Positions 33,205 through 42,409 are shown, counted from the stretch's first letter. The stretch is DNA of 64,000 nucleotides from JBLEFH01 sp047345645 (GCA_047345645.1 JBLEFH010000008.1); one strand, 5' to 3'. Made by a program: numbers and translations. The notes: generated by a model from the letters alone, not told the origin.

Positions 33205-34085
33205 ATCGCCAGCGCCAGCCAGATCAGCGGGAAGGCGATCATGTGCCAGCCCGTCACCGGCTCGCCGAACGCGATGGCGGCGACGAGAAACTGGATCGTC
33301 GGGTTGAGATACATGATCAGCCCCATGGTCGCATAGGTCAGCCGCCGCGCCGCCATGGCGAAGAGGATCAGCGGGCCGCCGGTGAGCGGGCCGGAGCCGA
33401 TCAGCAAAAGCGTGTCGCGCCAGTTCTCGCCGAACCAGCCGCCGGGACGGTCCACCAGCCCCTGCACATCCCAGCCATGCACCGCGATGAGCCAGGCGAG
33501 CGCAATCGGTGAGATCAGCAGCACCTCCACGGCGACGGAGAGGACCGGCCCCGCCTTGGTTGCCCGTTTGGCCATGCCGTAAAAGCCCATGGTGGTGGCG
33601 AGCCAGAGCGAAATCCACGGGGTCACGCCAAGGCCGAAGGCGAGCGTGAGGACCGCCGCGACGGCGAGCAGCACCGCGACGATCTGCACCGGGCGCAGCC
33701 GCTCGCGGTAGAAAATCGCGCCGAGGATCACCGCGACGATGGGGAAAATGTAATAGCCGAAACTCGCCTCCATTGCCCGCTCGATCTGGATGGCGAAGAT
33801 GAAACCGAACCAGTTTTGCGAGATCAGCAGCGCCGCGATCAGCAGCGAAATCACGGTGTGGCGGTCGCGCAAGGCGGCCTTGAGTTCGCCCATACGGCCT
33901 TGAATCGTCAGCAGAATCACGAAGAAGACGAGGCTCCACACGGTGCGATGCGCCAGCACCTCAAGGGGCGGCACATGGTCCACCGCCTTGTAATAGAGCA
34001 TCGACAGGCCCCAGCACACGCACACCCCCGCAGCCGAGAGAATCCCGATTTTGACCTCGCGGTCGGCTGGGGTGGTCACGGTCAT
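33135..34085 (-). CDS. rarD: EamA/RarD family permease
   Basis: A 316-residue drug/metabolite transporter with about ten hydrophobic helices. RarD hallmarks: LSMLYYKAVDHVPPLEVLAHRTVWSL near the N-terminus, NWFGFIFAIQIERAMEASFGYYIFPI and LIMYLNPTIQFLVAAIAFGEPVTGW. The start ATG at 34083-34085 is supported by the hydrophilic N-terminus and the preceding AAAGG. C-terminal 23 codons overlap the LOG gene. The substrate is unknown. Confidence 0.9.
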   Translation of the reverse strand: MTVTTPADREVKIGILSAAGVCVCWGLSMLYYKAVDHVPPLEVLAHRTVWSLVFFVILLTIQGRMGELKAALRDRHTVISLLIAALLISQNWFGFIFAIQIERAMEASFGYYIFPIVAVILGAIFYRERLRPVQIVAVLLAVAAVLTLAFGLGVTPWISLWLATTMGFYGMAKRATKAGPVLSVAVEVLLISPIALAWLIAVHGWDVQGLVDRPGGWFGENWRDTLLLIGSGPLTGGPLILFAMAARRLTYATMGLIMYLNPTIQFLVAAIAFGEPVTGWHMIAFPLIWLALAIYSADALARERSARKRAINAAGP

Positions 34086-34143
34086 GGTGGGGCCTTTCAG
34101 CGCGAATTGAACAGGCGCACCAAACGCCCCGCCTTGGCGTTTG

Positions 34144-35397
34144 TCAATCCGCTGCGCGCGCCAGAACCCCGCCAAGCCCCTGATAGGCCCCGGACAGCCC
34201 CGGCGTGAGCGGCAGAAGATCCGCTTGCAGCGCGTGGTAAATGTCCGGTTTGCCCGCAAATTGCGTGACTTGCGGCGCGCCGTCCGGGCCGATTTCAGGG
34301 AACCAGCCGCCGCGCGCATGGTCGATGAAATGCGCCGATGCGAAGCGCCAGAGGCGGCGATACCAGTCCTCATCCGCGGGCTGCGGGTCCCATTTGAGAA
34401 GCGCCGCGACCGCGCCGATGGCTTCCGTCACGGGCCACCAATAGCGGTCCCGGATGGACGGGCTGCCGTCGAAATTGAGCGTGTAAGAAATCCCGCCCTC
34501 GTCCCGCCACGCATCGGCAAACCCGGTGGCGACCAACTGCCGCGCCGCGTTTGGCAAGCCGCTCTCGGGCCGCCCCGCCAGATCCCAATATTGGAGCGCC
34601 AGCCGCGCCATTTCGAAGGAATGGCCGGGCGTGGTGCCCGCCGGGCGGAACATCGGATCGCCGCTATAAGCGCGGTCCACCTGCCAGGTTTCGGTGTAAT
34701 GCTCCGGCAAGCGCCAGTCATATTCCGGGGCCATCTCCAGCAGGAAAAAGGCGAGAATTTTCCCGGCCTTCTCCAAAAACACGCCCTCGCCCGTCGCCTC
34801 ATAGGCGCCGAGCAGCGCCTCGACCCCGTGCATATTCGCGTTCATCCCGCGATAGGTGGAAAACGGCGTCCAGTCGCGGCTCCATTCATCGGCAAAGCGC
34901 CCGTGATCTGGCTCCCAGAAGCGCGTCTCCAGCACCTCGGCCACATCGGCAATCAGCCGGTCCGCCTCCGGGTGGCCCGCCATTTTCGCGCTGGATCCGG
35001 CAAGCAAAACAAAGACATGGCCATAGGCGAGTTTGCGATCATCCACCGCCCTATCGCCTTTGATGCCCCAGAGATAACCGCCATGATCCGCGTCCCGGTG
35101 ATGGGACCAGAGATAGCGCATCCCCTGATCGATGATCGCCTCGCAATCCGCCGCGCCCGCCAGTTTGCCAAGGGCGTAGGCATGGACCAGCCGCGTCGTC
35201 GTGTGCAGCTCCTGCAAGTCGCTTTCCAGCGGCGCGCCGTCATAGCCGAGCGTATAGAAGCCCGCGTCAGGCCGCTGGCTGGCGCGGAAAAAATCAAGTT
35301 GCCGGGCGGCGTCTTCGGCCAGAAAATCGCGATGCGCGTCGGCGGTCAGCCAAGGGGTGTCGCCCTCGGGGCCGGGTGCGGTGTCTTCTGTGGTCAT
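34144..35397 (-). CDS. AGE family epimerase/isomerase
   Basis: A 417-residue (alpha/alpha)6-barrel enzyme of the N-acylglucosamine 2-epimerase/YihS superfamily. Conserved sites: MNANMHGVEALL (catalytic His region near 188), GTTPGHSFEMARLALQ (His near 259), RYWWPVTEAIGA, and GKPDIYHALQADLLP near the C-terminus, all typical of mannose/sulfoquinovose-type aldose-ketose isomerases. It lacks a sugar transporter or kinase neighbour, so substrate remains open. Confidence 0.9.
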   Translation of the reverse strand: MTTEDTAPGPEGDTPWLTADAHRDFLAEDAARQLDFFRASQRPDAGFYTLGYDGAPLESDLQELHTTTRLVHAYALGKLAGAADCEAIIDQGMRYLWSHHRDADHGGYLWGIKGDRAVDDRKLAYGHVFVLLAGSSAKMAGHPEADRLIADVAEVLETRFWEPDHGRFADEWSRDWTPFSTYRGMNANMHGVEALLGAYEATGEGVFLEKAGKILAFFLLEMAPEYDWRLPEHYTETWQVDRAYSGDPMFRPAGTTPGHSFEMARLALQYWDLAGRPESGLPNAARQLVATGFADAWRDEGGISYTLNFDGSPSIRDRYWWPVTEAIGAVAALLKWDPQPADEDWYRRLWRFASAHFIDHARGGWFPEIGPDGAPQVTQFAGKPDIYHALQADLLPLTPGLSGAYQGLGGVLARAAD

Positions 35398-35442
35398 GGG
35401 CGTCTCCTCCGCCCGCCATAACGCCCGATTGCGGCGATGCGG

Positions 35443-36435
35443 TCAATCGCCCTTGGCGGGCGACGTCGCGGGAGCCGTCCAATAGGCGGCGAGCGCCTGC
35501 TGTTTCGGCGAATGCCCGGCGGCTTTCATCCGCGCCCGCGCCTCGGCCACCTCATGCTTTTCGCCGCAAAAAAAGATGTAATCCCAGGCGCTTGGCGGGT
35601 GATCTTCAAGGGCGTCAAGGAGGGTGTGCCCGCGCGCGCGCACCCGCCAGTCGATGGTGATCTGCGGATGGCGAATCTCCCGGATGCTCGCCGCGCTTGG
35701 CACCAGAAGCGTCGCGCGGCCGGTCGAGTCCGGGCGTTCCTCCAGCATCCGCAGCACCGCAGGCAGCGCGGTTTCATCGGCAAAAAGCGCCCAGTTCGGA
35801 TGCGCCGGCGCGCCCGACCCGCCCGGTCCGGTCAGCCCCACCTCATCGCCCGGCGAAAGGCCCGCCGCCCATGTGCAGCTCCGCCCGCCCTCATGGATGA
35901 AAATGTCGATCTCGATCCAGTCCGCCCCGACGGCGATGATCGTGTAGACGGGCCGATGCGGGAGCGCGCTGCCCTCGGCCCAAACCGTTTTGCCCGTCGC
36001 CGCGACCACCGGCCAGCGCTGCGCCCCCGTGCCCGGCGGAACGAGCCGCACATGATAGGCGGTGCTGCGATAGCGGGTCACATCGCCGGTCAGGCGCAGC
36101 CGGTGATAGGCGGGGCATATCCGGCGGCAGGACGCGACCGTGAGGATGTGCAAATTCGGCGGCGGGCGGCCCGCATCGAGATGGCTCCAGCGCAAGTCGC
36201 CCGCCAGGTCCACGAGGTTTTCGGAGATAAATTCCCGCAGCACATGGAGATCATCCGGATCCTCTGCCGTGATCTCCAGCCGCCCCGGTGTCGCCACGAT
36301 CTCACCGATGAGGGTCGCGATGGTCACGCGCGCCTCCCCCGCCGCCACGGGCAGCATATTCGCGCCCGCCTCGCGGTGGATGAAGGCGGCGAGCGTGTCA
36401 AACGGGATGTCCAGCAATGCGGTGGTCTGCGCCAT
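35443..36435 (-). CDS. Siderophore-interacting flavoprotein with N-terminal DUF2218 domain
   Basis: A 330-residue fusion. Residues 1-95 form a DUF2218 domain (AFIHREAGANMLPVAAG; ITAEDPDDLHVLREFISENLV); residues 105-235 are the FAD-binding SIP domain (HRPVYTII and HEGGRSCTWAAGLSPGDEV); the C-terminal NAD(P)H domain contains WALFADETALPAVLRMLEE and ends around YWTAPATSP. Family members reduce ferric siderophores. It lies directly downstream of cobF on the same strand after 86 bases that contain a 14-bp repeat, and may share the cob message. Confidence 0.9.
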   Translation of the reverse strand: MAQTTALLDIPFDTLAAFIHREAGANMLPVAAGEARVTIATLIGEIVATPGRLEITAEDPDDLHVLREFISENLVDLAGDLRWSHLDAGRPPPNLHILTVASCRRICPAYHRLRLTGDVTRYRSTAYHVRLVPPGTGAQRWPVVAATGKTVWAEGSALPHRPVYTIIAVGADWIEIDIFIHEGGRSCTWAAGLSPGDEVGLTGPGGSGAPAHPNWALFADETALPAVLRMLEERPDSTGRATLLVPSAASIREIRHPQITIDWRVRARGHTLLDALEDHPPSAWDYIFFCGEKHEVAEARARMKAAGHSPKQQALAAYWTAPATSPAKGD

Positions 36436-36452
36436 CTGTCTCTCGGGTTGGG

Positions 36453-36494
36453 GGCTGGCTGGTGGCGGCTGGCTGATTGGGGCTGGCTCTCTGC
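36453..36494. repeat. Three 14-bp repeats with GGCTGGCT core
   Basis: GGCTGGCT occurs at 36453-36460, 36467-36474 and 36481-36488, each followed by six variable bases, in the gap between cobF and the siderophore-interacting gene. It could bind a regulator or be a slipped-strand repeat; nothing further is visible. Confidence 0.5.
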
Positions 36495-36521
36495 GCGGTC
36501 TCGCACCCGCCGGTGTCGGGG

Positions 36522-37253
36522 TCAAGAGCGGCGCAAGAGGTAGCAATCCATGATCCAGCCATGATCGGCGCGGGCTGCGGCGCGGGTTTTGGCGATGCGC
36601 GGCCCGGCCTCCGCCAGTGGGCCGTGGTCGAGGATTTCTTCGGGCATGCCGAGAAACGCGCCCCACCAGATGTCGACCCCCGCCGGATCGAGCGTCTCGA
36701 AACTCCCCTCCCCGTCGAGCATGACCGCGACGCTCTCGGCCCCCTCCGGCCAGCCTTCCGCGCGCAAGCGGCGGCCCGTCGTCACCGTCACCGCACCGCC
36801 GACCGTGTTGAAGGGAATCGCATGGGCGGCGGTCAGCGCTTGCAGGGCGGTGATGCCGGGGATGACGCGGAGTTTCGGGGCCGGATCGAGCCGCGCGGCG
36901 ATGCGCAGCGTGCTGTCGTAAAGCCCCGGATCGCCCCAGACGAGCAGCGCCACCGGGCCGTCAGGCGCGCCCTCAAGCGCCGCCTGCCAGCGCCGCGCGA
37001 TCTCGTCATGCCACGCGGCGACGCGGGATTGGTAGGGCAAGGTTTCATCACGTTCGGGCATGGGAAACGGGATGATCTTCGCCTCCGCGCCCGCCGCTTT
37101 CAGAATATCCCGCCGCAGATGCGCCAGATCCTCCTTGCCCGTGCCTTTTTGCGGGAGCAGCACCGCCGCCGCCTCGCGAAGTGCCGCCTGACCCTCAAGG
37201 GTGACATGGCCGGGATGGCCGGTGCCGATGCCGATCAGCCAGATCTCAGTCAT
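36522..37253 (-). CDS. cobF: Precorrin-6A synthase (deacetylating)
   Basis: A 243-residue SAM-dependent methyltransferase that methylates C-1 of precorrin-5 and releases acetate in the aerobic pathway. The tetrapyrrole methylase fold is shown by WLIGIGTGHPGHVTLEGQ at the start, ALLVWGDPGLYDSTLRIAA near residue 100 and a C-terminal WWGAFLGMPEEIL specific to CobF. The ATG at 37251-37253 overlaps cobA by 8 bases; a longer in-frame start at 37268 is less likely. Last cob gene of the riboswitch-led operon. Confidence 0.94.
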   Translation of the reverse strand: MTEIWLIGIGTGHPGHVTLEGQAALREAAAVLLPQKGTGKEDLAHLRRDILKAAGAEAKIIPFPMPERDETLPYQSRVAAWHDEIARRWQAALEGAPDGPVALLVWGDPGLYDSTLRIAARLDPAPKLRVIPGITALQALTAAHAIPFNTVGGAVTVTTGRRLRAEGWPEGAESVAVMLDGEGSFETLDPAGVDIWWGAFLGMPEEILDHGPLAEAGPRIAKTRAAARADHGWIMDCYLLRRS

Positions 37254-37974
37254 CGCCGAGATCCGCAAGCGGGCCGTAGAGGATGAGCGCGGGTTTATCG
37301 CTGACCCCGCCGTCGAGCGCCTCCGCCAGTGCGCCGACCGTGGATCGGGTCAGGCGCTCCTCCGGGGTCGACACCGCTTCGGCGAGCAGCGCGGGCGTCG
37401 TCTCCGGCAGGCCCTGCGCAATCAGCTTGGCGGCGAGTTTGGGGAAGGTGCGCTGGCCCATGAAGACCACCGTGCAGGCGGCGGGATCGGCCAGCGCCTT
37501 GAGGTCGATATCCTCGGGCAGCGCGCCGCTCGCATCATGGCCGGTCACGAATTGCACCCGCCGCGCGGTGAGCCGCCGGGTCAGCGGAATGCCCGCGCTC
37601 GCCGCCGCCGCGATGGCAGACGGCAGGCCGGGGATGATCTCATAGGCGATCCCGGCGTCGCGGAGCGCAACCAGTTCTTCCTCCAGCCGCCCAAAGAGCC
37701 CGCCATCGCCGGATTTGAGCCGCACCACCCGCTGACCGGTTTGGGCATACTCCACCAGAAGACGGCTCACATGATCCTGTTTCGGCGAGGGCCGCCCGGC
37801 CCGTTTGCCCACCCCGACGAGATCCGCGCCGTCCCGCGCATGGCCAAGGATCGGCCCGGCGGAGAGATCGTCAAACAGCACCGCATCGGCGCGCTGGAGC
37901 CGGTCCACCGCTTTGAGCGTGAGCAATTCGGGATCCCCCGGCCCCGAGCCGACGAAACTGACAAAGCCGCTCAT
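37246..37974 (-). CDS. cobA: Uroporphyrinogen-III C-methyltransferase
   Basis: A 242-residue enzyme that makes precorrin-2 from uroporphyrinogen III with two SAM-dependent methylations. VSFVGSGPGDPELLTLKAV, VRLKSGDGGLFGRLEEEL and the EIIPGLPSAIAAAASAGIPLTRR block are diagnostic. A preceding GGAGGG supports ATG 37972-37974. It commits tetrapyrroles to corrin synthesis; no CysG-type dehydrogenase/chelatase domain is fused. Confidence 0.96.
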   Translation of the reverse strand: MSGFVSFVGSGPGDPELLTLKAVDRLQRADAVLFDDLSAGPILGHARDGADLVGVGKRAGRPSPKQDHVSRLLVEYAQTGQRVVRLKSGDGGLFGRLEEELVALRDAGIAYEIIPGLPSAIAAAASAGIPLTRRLTARRVQFVTGHDASGALPEDIDLKALADPAACTVVFMGQRTFPKLAAKLIAQGLPETTPALLAEAVSTPEERLTRSTVGALAEALDGGVSDKPALILYGPLADLGDD

Positions 37975-37987
37975 GGCCGCCCTCCGC

Positions 37988-39295
37988 TCATACATCCTCC
38001 GCAGAAATCAGATGGAAGAATGTGCCAGAGACCGCGCCGCGATGCGAGCCGGTTTCGGGCACGGGCGCGCCATCGGCGTCATAAACACGGGCGAGCGGCG
38101 CGTCGGGTTGCTCCAGAATGGTCGAGTAATGGAACTCATGCCCGCGCAGATGCGCCCCCGGATCATGGCCCGGCAGCGGCGCATCGAGCATGGCGCGGCG
38201 ATAGCCGAGATGGAATTTACGCGCCTCATAGCTGGTCACGAGGCCGAGCAGCCCGGCCATCTCATGCCGCGCGCCATCCTTGTCGATCAGCGCGGTGCCA
38301 AGCGCCATATAGCCGCCGCATTCGCCATGAACCGGCTTTGTTTCCGCATGTTTGCGCAGCCCGGCCTTGAACTGCGACGCGGCGGCGAGCTTGCCCGCGT
38401 GCAGCTCGGGATAGCCGCCCGGCAGCCAGACGAGATCGGCGGAAGGATCGGGCGCCTCATCGGCAAGCGGCGAGAAGGGCAAAATCTCCGCGCCCGCCTG
38501 CCGCCAGCCCTCGCGCAGATGCGGATAGGTAAAGGAGAACGCCGCATCCTGCGCCAGCGCGATCCGCTGCGCGGGCGGTTTGCAGAGGGCGGTTTTGGGG
38601 GGCAGATCATGGCCCGCCGCAATCTCTCGCAACAGCTCCAAATCGAGATGGGCGCGCAGGAAGGTGGCGTAATCGGCGATGGCGGTCTCCAAGTCCGGAT
38701 GCTCCACCGCCTGAATAAGCCCCAGATGCCGCTCCGGCAGGGTCAGATCGCCGCGCCGCGGCAGCGCGCCAAGGACCCGGATCCCGGCCCGCTCCATGCC
38801 AAGCCGCGCCAACCGCTCATGGCGGGGCGAGGCGACGCGGTTCAAGATCACCCCCGCAAAGGGCAGATTGGCGTTGTAGAGCCGGAAGCCAAGCGCCGTC
38901 GCCGCCGCCGATTGCGCCTGCCCGCTCACATCGACGACCAGCACCACCGGCCAGCCCATGCGCAGCGCGGTCTCGGCACTGGTCCCGAACCCCGCCCGGC
39001 CATGGGTGGCGACCCCGTCATAGAGCCCCATCGAGCCTTCCGCGACGCAAAGATGCGCGCCCTCCGCCTGCCCCGCCACGGCGTTAAGCAGCGCATCGCC
39101 CATGGCCCAGGTGTCGAGATTGAAGGACATGCGGCCCGCCGCAGCAAAGTGAAAGGCGGGGTCGATATAGTCGGGGCCGGATTTGAACGGCTGCACCGTC
39201 AGCCCCTCATCGGCCAGCGCCCGCAAGAGCCCCAGCATCACCGTGGTCTTGCCCGTCCCCGAGGAGGGCGCCGAAATCAACAAACCTTTAACCAT
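37988..39295 (-). CDS. cobB: Cobyrinate a,c-diamide synthase (hydrogenobyrinate form)
   Basis: A 435-residue amidotransferase that converts carboxyls a and c with glutamine and ATP. The N-terminal P-loop is SAPSSGTGKTTVM (residues 8-20) with FKSGPDYIDPAFH following. The class I glutaminase domain at the C-terminus has HGECGGYMALGTAL with the nucleophile Cys. ATG 39293-39295 with GGTGAG upstream is used; the next ATG upstream would add four residues. Overlaps cobM by 8 bases. Confidence 0.95.
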   Translation of the reverse strand: MVKGLLISAPSSGTGKTTVMLGLLRALADEGLTVQPFKSGPDYIDPAFHFAAAGRMSFNLDTWAMGDALLNAVAGQAEGAHLCVAEGSMGLYDGVATHGRAGFGTSAETALRMGWPVVLVVDVSGQAQSAAATALGFRLYNANLPFAGVILNRVASPRHERLARLGMERAGIRVLGALPRRGDLTLPERHLGLIQAVEHPDLETAIADYATFLRAHLDLELLREIAAGHDLPPKTALCKPPAQRIALAQDAAFSFTYPHLREGWRQAGAEILPFSPLADEAPDPSADLVWLPGGYPELHAGKLAAASQFKAGLRKHAETKPVHGECGGYMALGTALIDKDGARHEMAGLLGLVTSYEARKFHLGYRRAMLDAPLPGHDPGAHLRGHEFHYSTILEQPDAPLARVYDADGAPVPETGSHRGAVSGTFFHLISAEDV

Positions 39296-40112
39296 GCTCA
39301 CCTTCATTGCTCTGGGTTTCTGTTTCGTCTTGGTCCGTCCAGCCCGCCCAAGGGCTTGCGGCGCTTTGCGGGCGGTAGCGGCGGTCGTAATCGGCGGCGT
39401 AAAGCGCGCTTTCGACGCCCCCGTCCCCGGCCAGCGCAGGCCCGACAAGGATCAGCGCGGTGCGGGCGATGCCGTCCACTTGGCCCGCGATCTCGGACAG
39501 GCGACTCTGCACGATCCGCTGATCGGGCCAGCTCGCGCGGTAGACCACCGCCACCGGGCAGTCGCCCCCATAAAACGGTGTCAGATCCGCCACCACCTGA
39601 TCGAGATTTTGGATCGAGAGGTGAATCGCCAGCGTCGCGCCCGTGGCGGCAAAATTCGCGAGTGTTTCGCGCGCGGGCATGGACGAGGCGCGGCCCGGAG
39701 TGCGGGTCAGGACGAGCGATTGCGCAAGGCCGGGCGCGGTCAGTTCCACTTCCAGCGCAGCAGCAGCGGCGGCGAAGGACGGCACCCCCGGCGTGACCGT
39801 GACCGGGATGCCGAGCGCCTTGATCCGCCGCATCTGCTCGCCCATGGCCGACCAGACCGAAAGATCGCCGGAATGGAGCCGCGCCACGTCCTGCCCCGCC
39901 TCATACGCGCGTTGAATCTCCACGATAATCGCGTCCAGATCCATCGGCGCGGTGTTCACGATCCGCGCGCCGTCGGGGCAATGGGCGAGGATCGCCTCCG
40001 GCACCAGCGAGCCCGCGTAAAGACAGACCGGAGAGGCCGCGATCAGGTCGCGCCCGCGCAAAGTGAGAAGGTCCGGCGCGCCGGGTCCCGCGCCAATGAA
40101 ATGCACCGTCAT
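39288..40112 (-). CDS. cobM: Precorrin-4 C11-methyltransferase
   Basis: A 274-residue SAM methyltransferase acting on precorrin-4. VHFIGAGPGAPDLLTLRGRDLI, VCLYAGSLVPEAIL, ARLHSGDLSVWSAMGEQMRRI and VTPGVPSFAAAAAALEVELT are the CobM/CbiF motifs. The C-terminus is extended by about 25 residues of Gln/Thr/Glu-rich sequence. GGAGAG precedes the ATG, which overlaps the cobE stop by one base. Confidence 0.96.
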   Translation of the reverse strand: MTVHFIGAGPGAPDLLTLRGRDLIAASPVCLYAGSLVPEAILAHCPDGARIVNTAPMDLDAIIVEIQRAYEAGQDVARLHSGDLSVWSAMGEQMRRIKALGIPVTVTPGVPSFAAAAAALEVELTAPGLAQSLVLTRTPGRASSMPARETLANFAATGATLAIHLSIQNLDQVVADLTPFYGGDCPVAVVYRASWPDQRIVQSRLSEIAGQVDGIARTALILVGPALAGDGGVESALYAADYDRRYRPQSAASPWAGWTDQDETETQSNEGEHG

Positions 40113-40465
40113 TATGGCTCTCCTTCGGCCAGCGCGCAGGTGGCCAGCCGGTCGGTTGAGATCACGCGCGGGCCGAGAAGCCGCGCGCCCTTGAGCGCCG
40201 CCAGCGCCGCCGCTTCCGCCACACTGCCCGTCCCGCGCGCGCGCTGCGATGCGGCGGATTGGCTCAGGGTGGCAGCGTGGGTGAGGGTATCGCTGGGGAT
40301 GGCGATCACCGGCAGGCCGAGGCTTTGCGCCAAGGCGCGAAACGCCGGAGTCTCCGCCTTGTCCGCCGCTGTGGCGAGCGCGTCGGCGGGCCCTGCGAGC
40401 GCATAGGCATCCCGCAGGCTTTCCACGCGCGCGGCCTCGCGAAATCCGAACCCCGCCACGATCAT
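40112..40465 (-). CDS. cobE: Cobalamin biosynthesis protein CobE (CbiG C-terminal-like)
   Basis: A 117-residue CobE. The N-terminal VAGFGFREAARVESL and the DKAETPAFRALAQSLGLPV block are typical of the CobE/CbiG-C fold (CbiG residues cleaving the delta lactone region share the fold), ending ISTDRLATCALAEG. CobE is needed in the aerobic pathway and may assist precorrin handling rather than catalyse a known step. ATG at 40463-40465 overlaps the cobL stop by 4 bases, which decides the start. Confidence 0.88.
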   Translation of the reverse strand: MIVAGFGFREAARVESLRDAYALAGPADALATAADKAETPAFRALAQSLGLPVIAIPSDTLTHAATLSQSAASQRARGTGSVAEAAALAALKGARLLGPRVISTDRLATCALAEGEP

Positions 40466-41658
40466 AGCACGCCGCTCCATTGCAGGATCGGGAAGCTGGC
40501 CTTCCAGCCGCGTTTGGTGCCGATCTCCGTGGGGGTCGAGAGGTCGATCCGCAGCAGATCGCCGCCAAGCCGGGCCTGCGCGCCGATCAGCAGCGCCTCG
40601 CTTTCCAAGGTCACGGCATTGGCGACGATCCGCGTGCCGGAGGCGAGGATTTTTTCCAGCGTCTCCAGCAGCTTGGCACTCAGCCCGCCGCCGATAAACA
40701 CCGCATCCGGGGGCGCAAGACCCGCCAGCGCCTCGGGCGCGCGGCCCGTCACGACCGCCAGCCGATCCACCCCAAGCCGCGCGGCGTTTTCAGCGATCCG
40801 CGCCACCCGCTCGGGGTCCGCCTCGATGCTGGTCGCGGTGAGGGTTGGATGGGCCAGCAGCCATTCAATCGCGATGGAGCCGGACCCGCCGCCAATGTCC
40901 CATAAATGCTCAAACGGGCGCGGCGCGAGGGCCGAGAGGGTCAGCGCGCGGACCGGGCGTTTGGTGATCTGGCCATCATGGGCGAACACCGCGTCGGGTC
41001 GGCCCGAGGCGAGCGGCAGCGCCGTGCCGCCCGCCATCTCCACCGCCGCGCAGACGGGGTGGGCGAAATCGGTTTGCGGCAGCGCGTCCGCCTGCGCGCG
41101 CGTCACCCGCTGGCGCGGCCCGCCGAGGGATTCGAGGATGGTGAGGGCAGAGGCGCCGAAGCCCTCTTCGGTGAGGTAATCCGCGAGCGCCCGCACCGCC
41201 GCGCCGTCGCGCAAGAGCACAATCGCCCGCGCGCCCGGTGCCAGATGCGGTTTCAGCCGCGAGAGCGGCGCGGCGTGGAGGCCGAAACAGGGCGTGGTCT
41301 CCAGCGGCCAGCCGAGTTCCGCCGCCGCGAGCGCGAAGGTCGAGACGCCGGGCAGCGCGCGCCATTCGCCGGGCGCGAGATGTTTCGCCACACTCGTCCC
41401 CGCCCCGAACCAGAACGGATCGCCCGAGGCGAGCATCACCACGCGGCGCGGTTTTTGCTGGAGAAGCAAGGGGATACCTTCCGCAAATGGCACCGGCCAA
41501 GGGATCACCTCCGCCGCGATCTCCGGCAACAAAGCCAGATGCCGGGGCGCGCCCATCACGACTTCGGCGGCCTCCAGCGCAGCACGGCTTGCAGGCGGCA
41601 GGCCATCCGGGCCATCTTCGCCGAGACCGACAATCGTGAGCCAGGGAGCGTCAGCCAT
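40462..41658 (-). CDS. cobL: Precorrin-6Y C5,15-methyltransferase (decarboxylating)
   Basis: A 398-residue bifunctional enzyme. N-terminal CbiE-type methyltransferase (LTIVGLGEDGPDGL; VVMLASGDPFWFGAG near 74-88; LPGVSTFALAAAELGWPL) and C-terminal CbiT-type domain with SAM motif LWDIGGGSGSIAIEWLL near 250-266 and DAVFIGGGLSAKLLETLEK. It methylates C-5 and C-15 and decarboxylates. Its start codon lies inside the 5' end of cobK on the other strand. Confidence 0.95.
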   Translation of the reverse strand: MADAPWLTIVGLGEDGPDGLPPASRAALEAAEVVMGAPRHLALLPEIAAEVIPWPVPFAEGIPLLLQQKPRRVVMLASGDPFWFGAGTSVAKHLAPGEWRALPGVSTFALAAAELGWPLETTPCFGLHAAPLSRLKPHLAPGARAIVLLRDGAAVRALADYLTEEGFGASALTILESLGGPRQRVTRAQADALPQTDFAHPVCAAVEMAGGTALPLASGRPDAVFAHDGQITKRPVRALTLSALAPRPFEHLWDIGGGSGSIAIEWLLAHPTLTATSIEADPERVARIAENAARLGVDRLAVVTGRAPEALAGLAPPDAVFIGGGLSAKLLETLEKILASGTRIVANAVTLESEALLIGAQARLGGDLLRIDLSTPTEIGTKRGWKASFPILQWSGVL

Positions 41659-42409
41659 CACACCGAACCTTCTCATTCTGGGCGGCACAGCGGAGGCCAG
41701 CGCCCTCGCCGCGCGCGTTGCCGAAGCCGGGCTGACCGCCACGCTGTCGCTCGCCGGACGGGTCGCGCGGCCCAAGCCGCAAGCGCTCCCGCTGCGGGTC
41801 GGCGGTTTTGGCGGGGCGGATGGGCTGGCGGCGTATCTTCGCTTGAACACCATCACACATCTCATTGACGCAACACATCCTTTTGCCGATCAGATGAGCC
41901 GCAACGCGGTGGCGGCGAGCGAAGAGACCGGCGTCCCGCTGATCGCCCTCACCCGCGCGCCGTGGACCGCCGGGCCGGGCGATGACTGGACCCATTTGCC
42001 CGATATTCCCGCGACGCTCGCGGCCCTTGATCGCCCCAAAACTCGCATCATGCTGGCCCTCGGGCGGCAGAACCTGCCCGCCTTCGCCGCCGCGCCGCAT
42101 CACTTCTACCTGCTCCGTCTCGTGGACCCGCCCGAGACACCGCCGCCCCTGCCCGATCATCATGTGATCGTGGATCGCGGCCCCTTCACCGAGGCGGGCG
42201 ATCTCGCGCTGATGCGGGACCATCGGATCGACCTCATCATCTGCAAAAATTCCGGCGGGACCGGCGCGGCGGCGAAACTGGCCGCAGCGCGCAGCCTTGG
42301 CCTGCCCGTCTGGATGATCGACCGGCCCGCGCTCCCGGCGCGGCGCGACGTCGCGAGCGTCGATGCGGTGATGGACTGGCTCGCTCATTCGGCAAATCTC
42401 GGCGTGTAG
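41636..42409 (+). CDS. cobK: Precorrin-6A reductase, opposite strand within the cob operon
   Basis: A 257-residue CobK that reduces precorrin-6A with NADPH. LLILGGTAEASALAARVAEAG, HLIDATHPFADQMSRNA, LIALTRAPW and ICKNSGGTGAAAKLAAARSLGLPVWMIDRP are signature regions. There is no ATG near the conserved N-terminus; GTG at 41636-41638 is used, giving VSQGASAITPN before the domain. The first 23 bases overlap the divergent cobL start and the last 25 overlap cobJ, so it is wholly embedded in an antisense position. Its promoter must lie inside cobL. Confidence 0.92.
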   Translation: MSQGASAITPNLLILGGTAEASALAARVAEAGLTATLSLAGRVARPKPQALPLRVGGFGGADGLAAYLRLNTITHLIDATHPFADQMSRNAVAASEETGVPLIALTRAPWTAGPGDDWTHLPDIPATLAALDRPKTRIMLALGRQNLPAFAAAPHHFYLLRLVDPPETPPPLPDHHVIVDRGPFTEAGDLALMRDHRIDLIICKNSGGTGAAAKLAAARSLGLPVWMIDRPALPARRDVASVDAVMDWLAHSANLGV

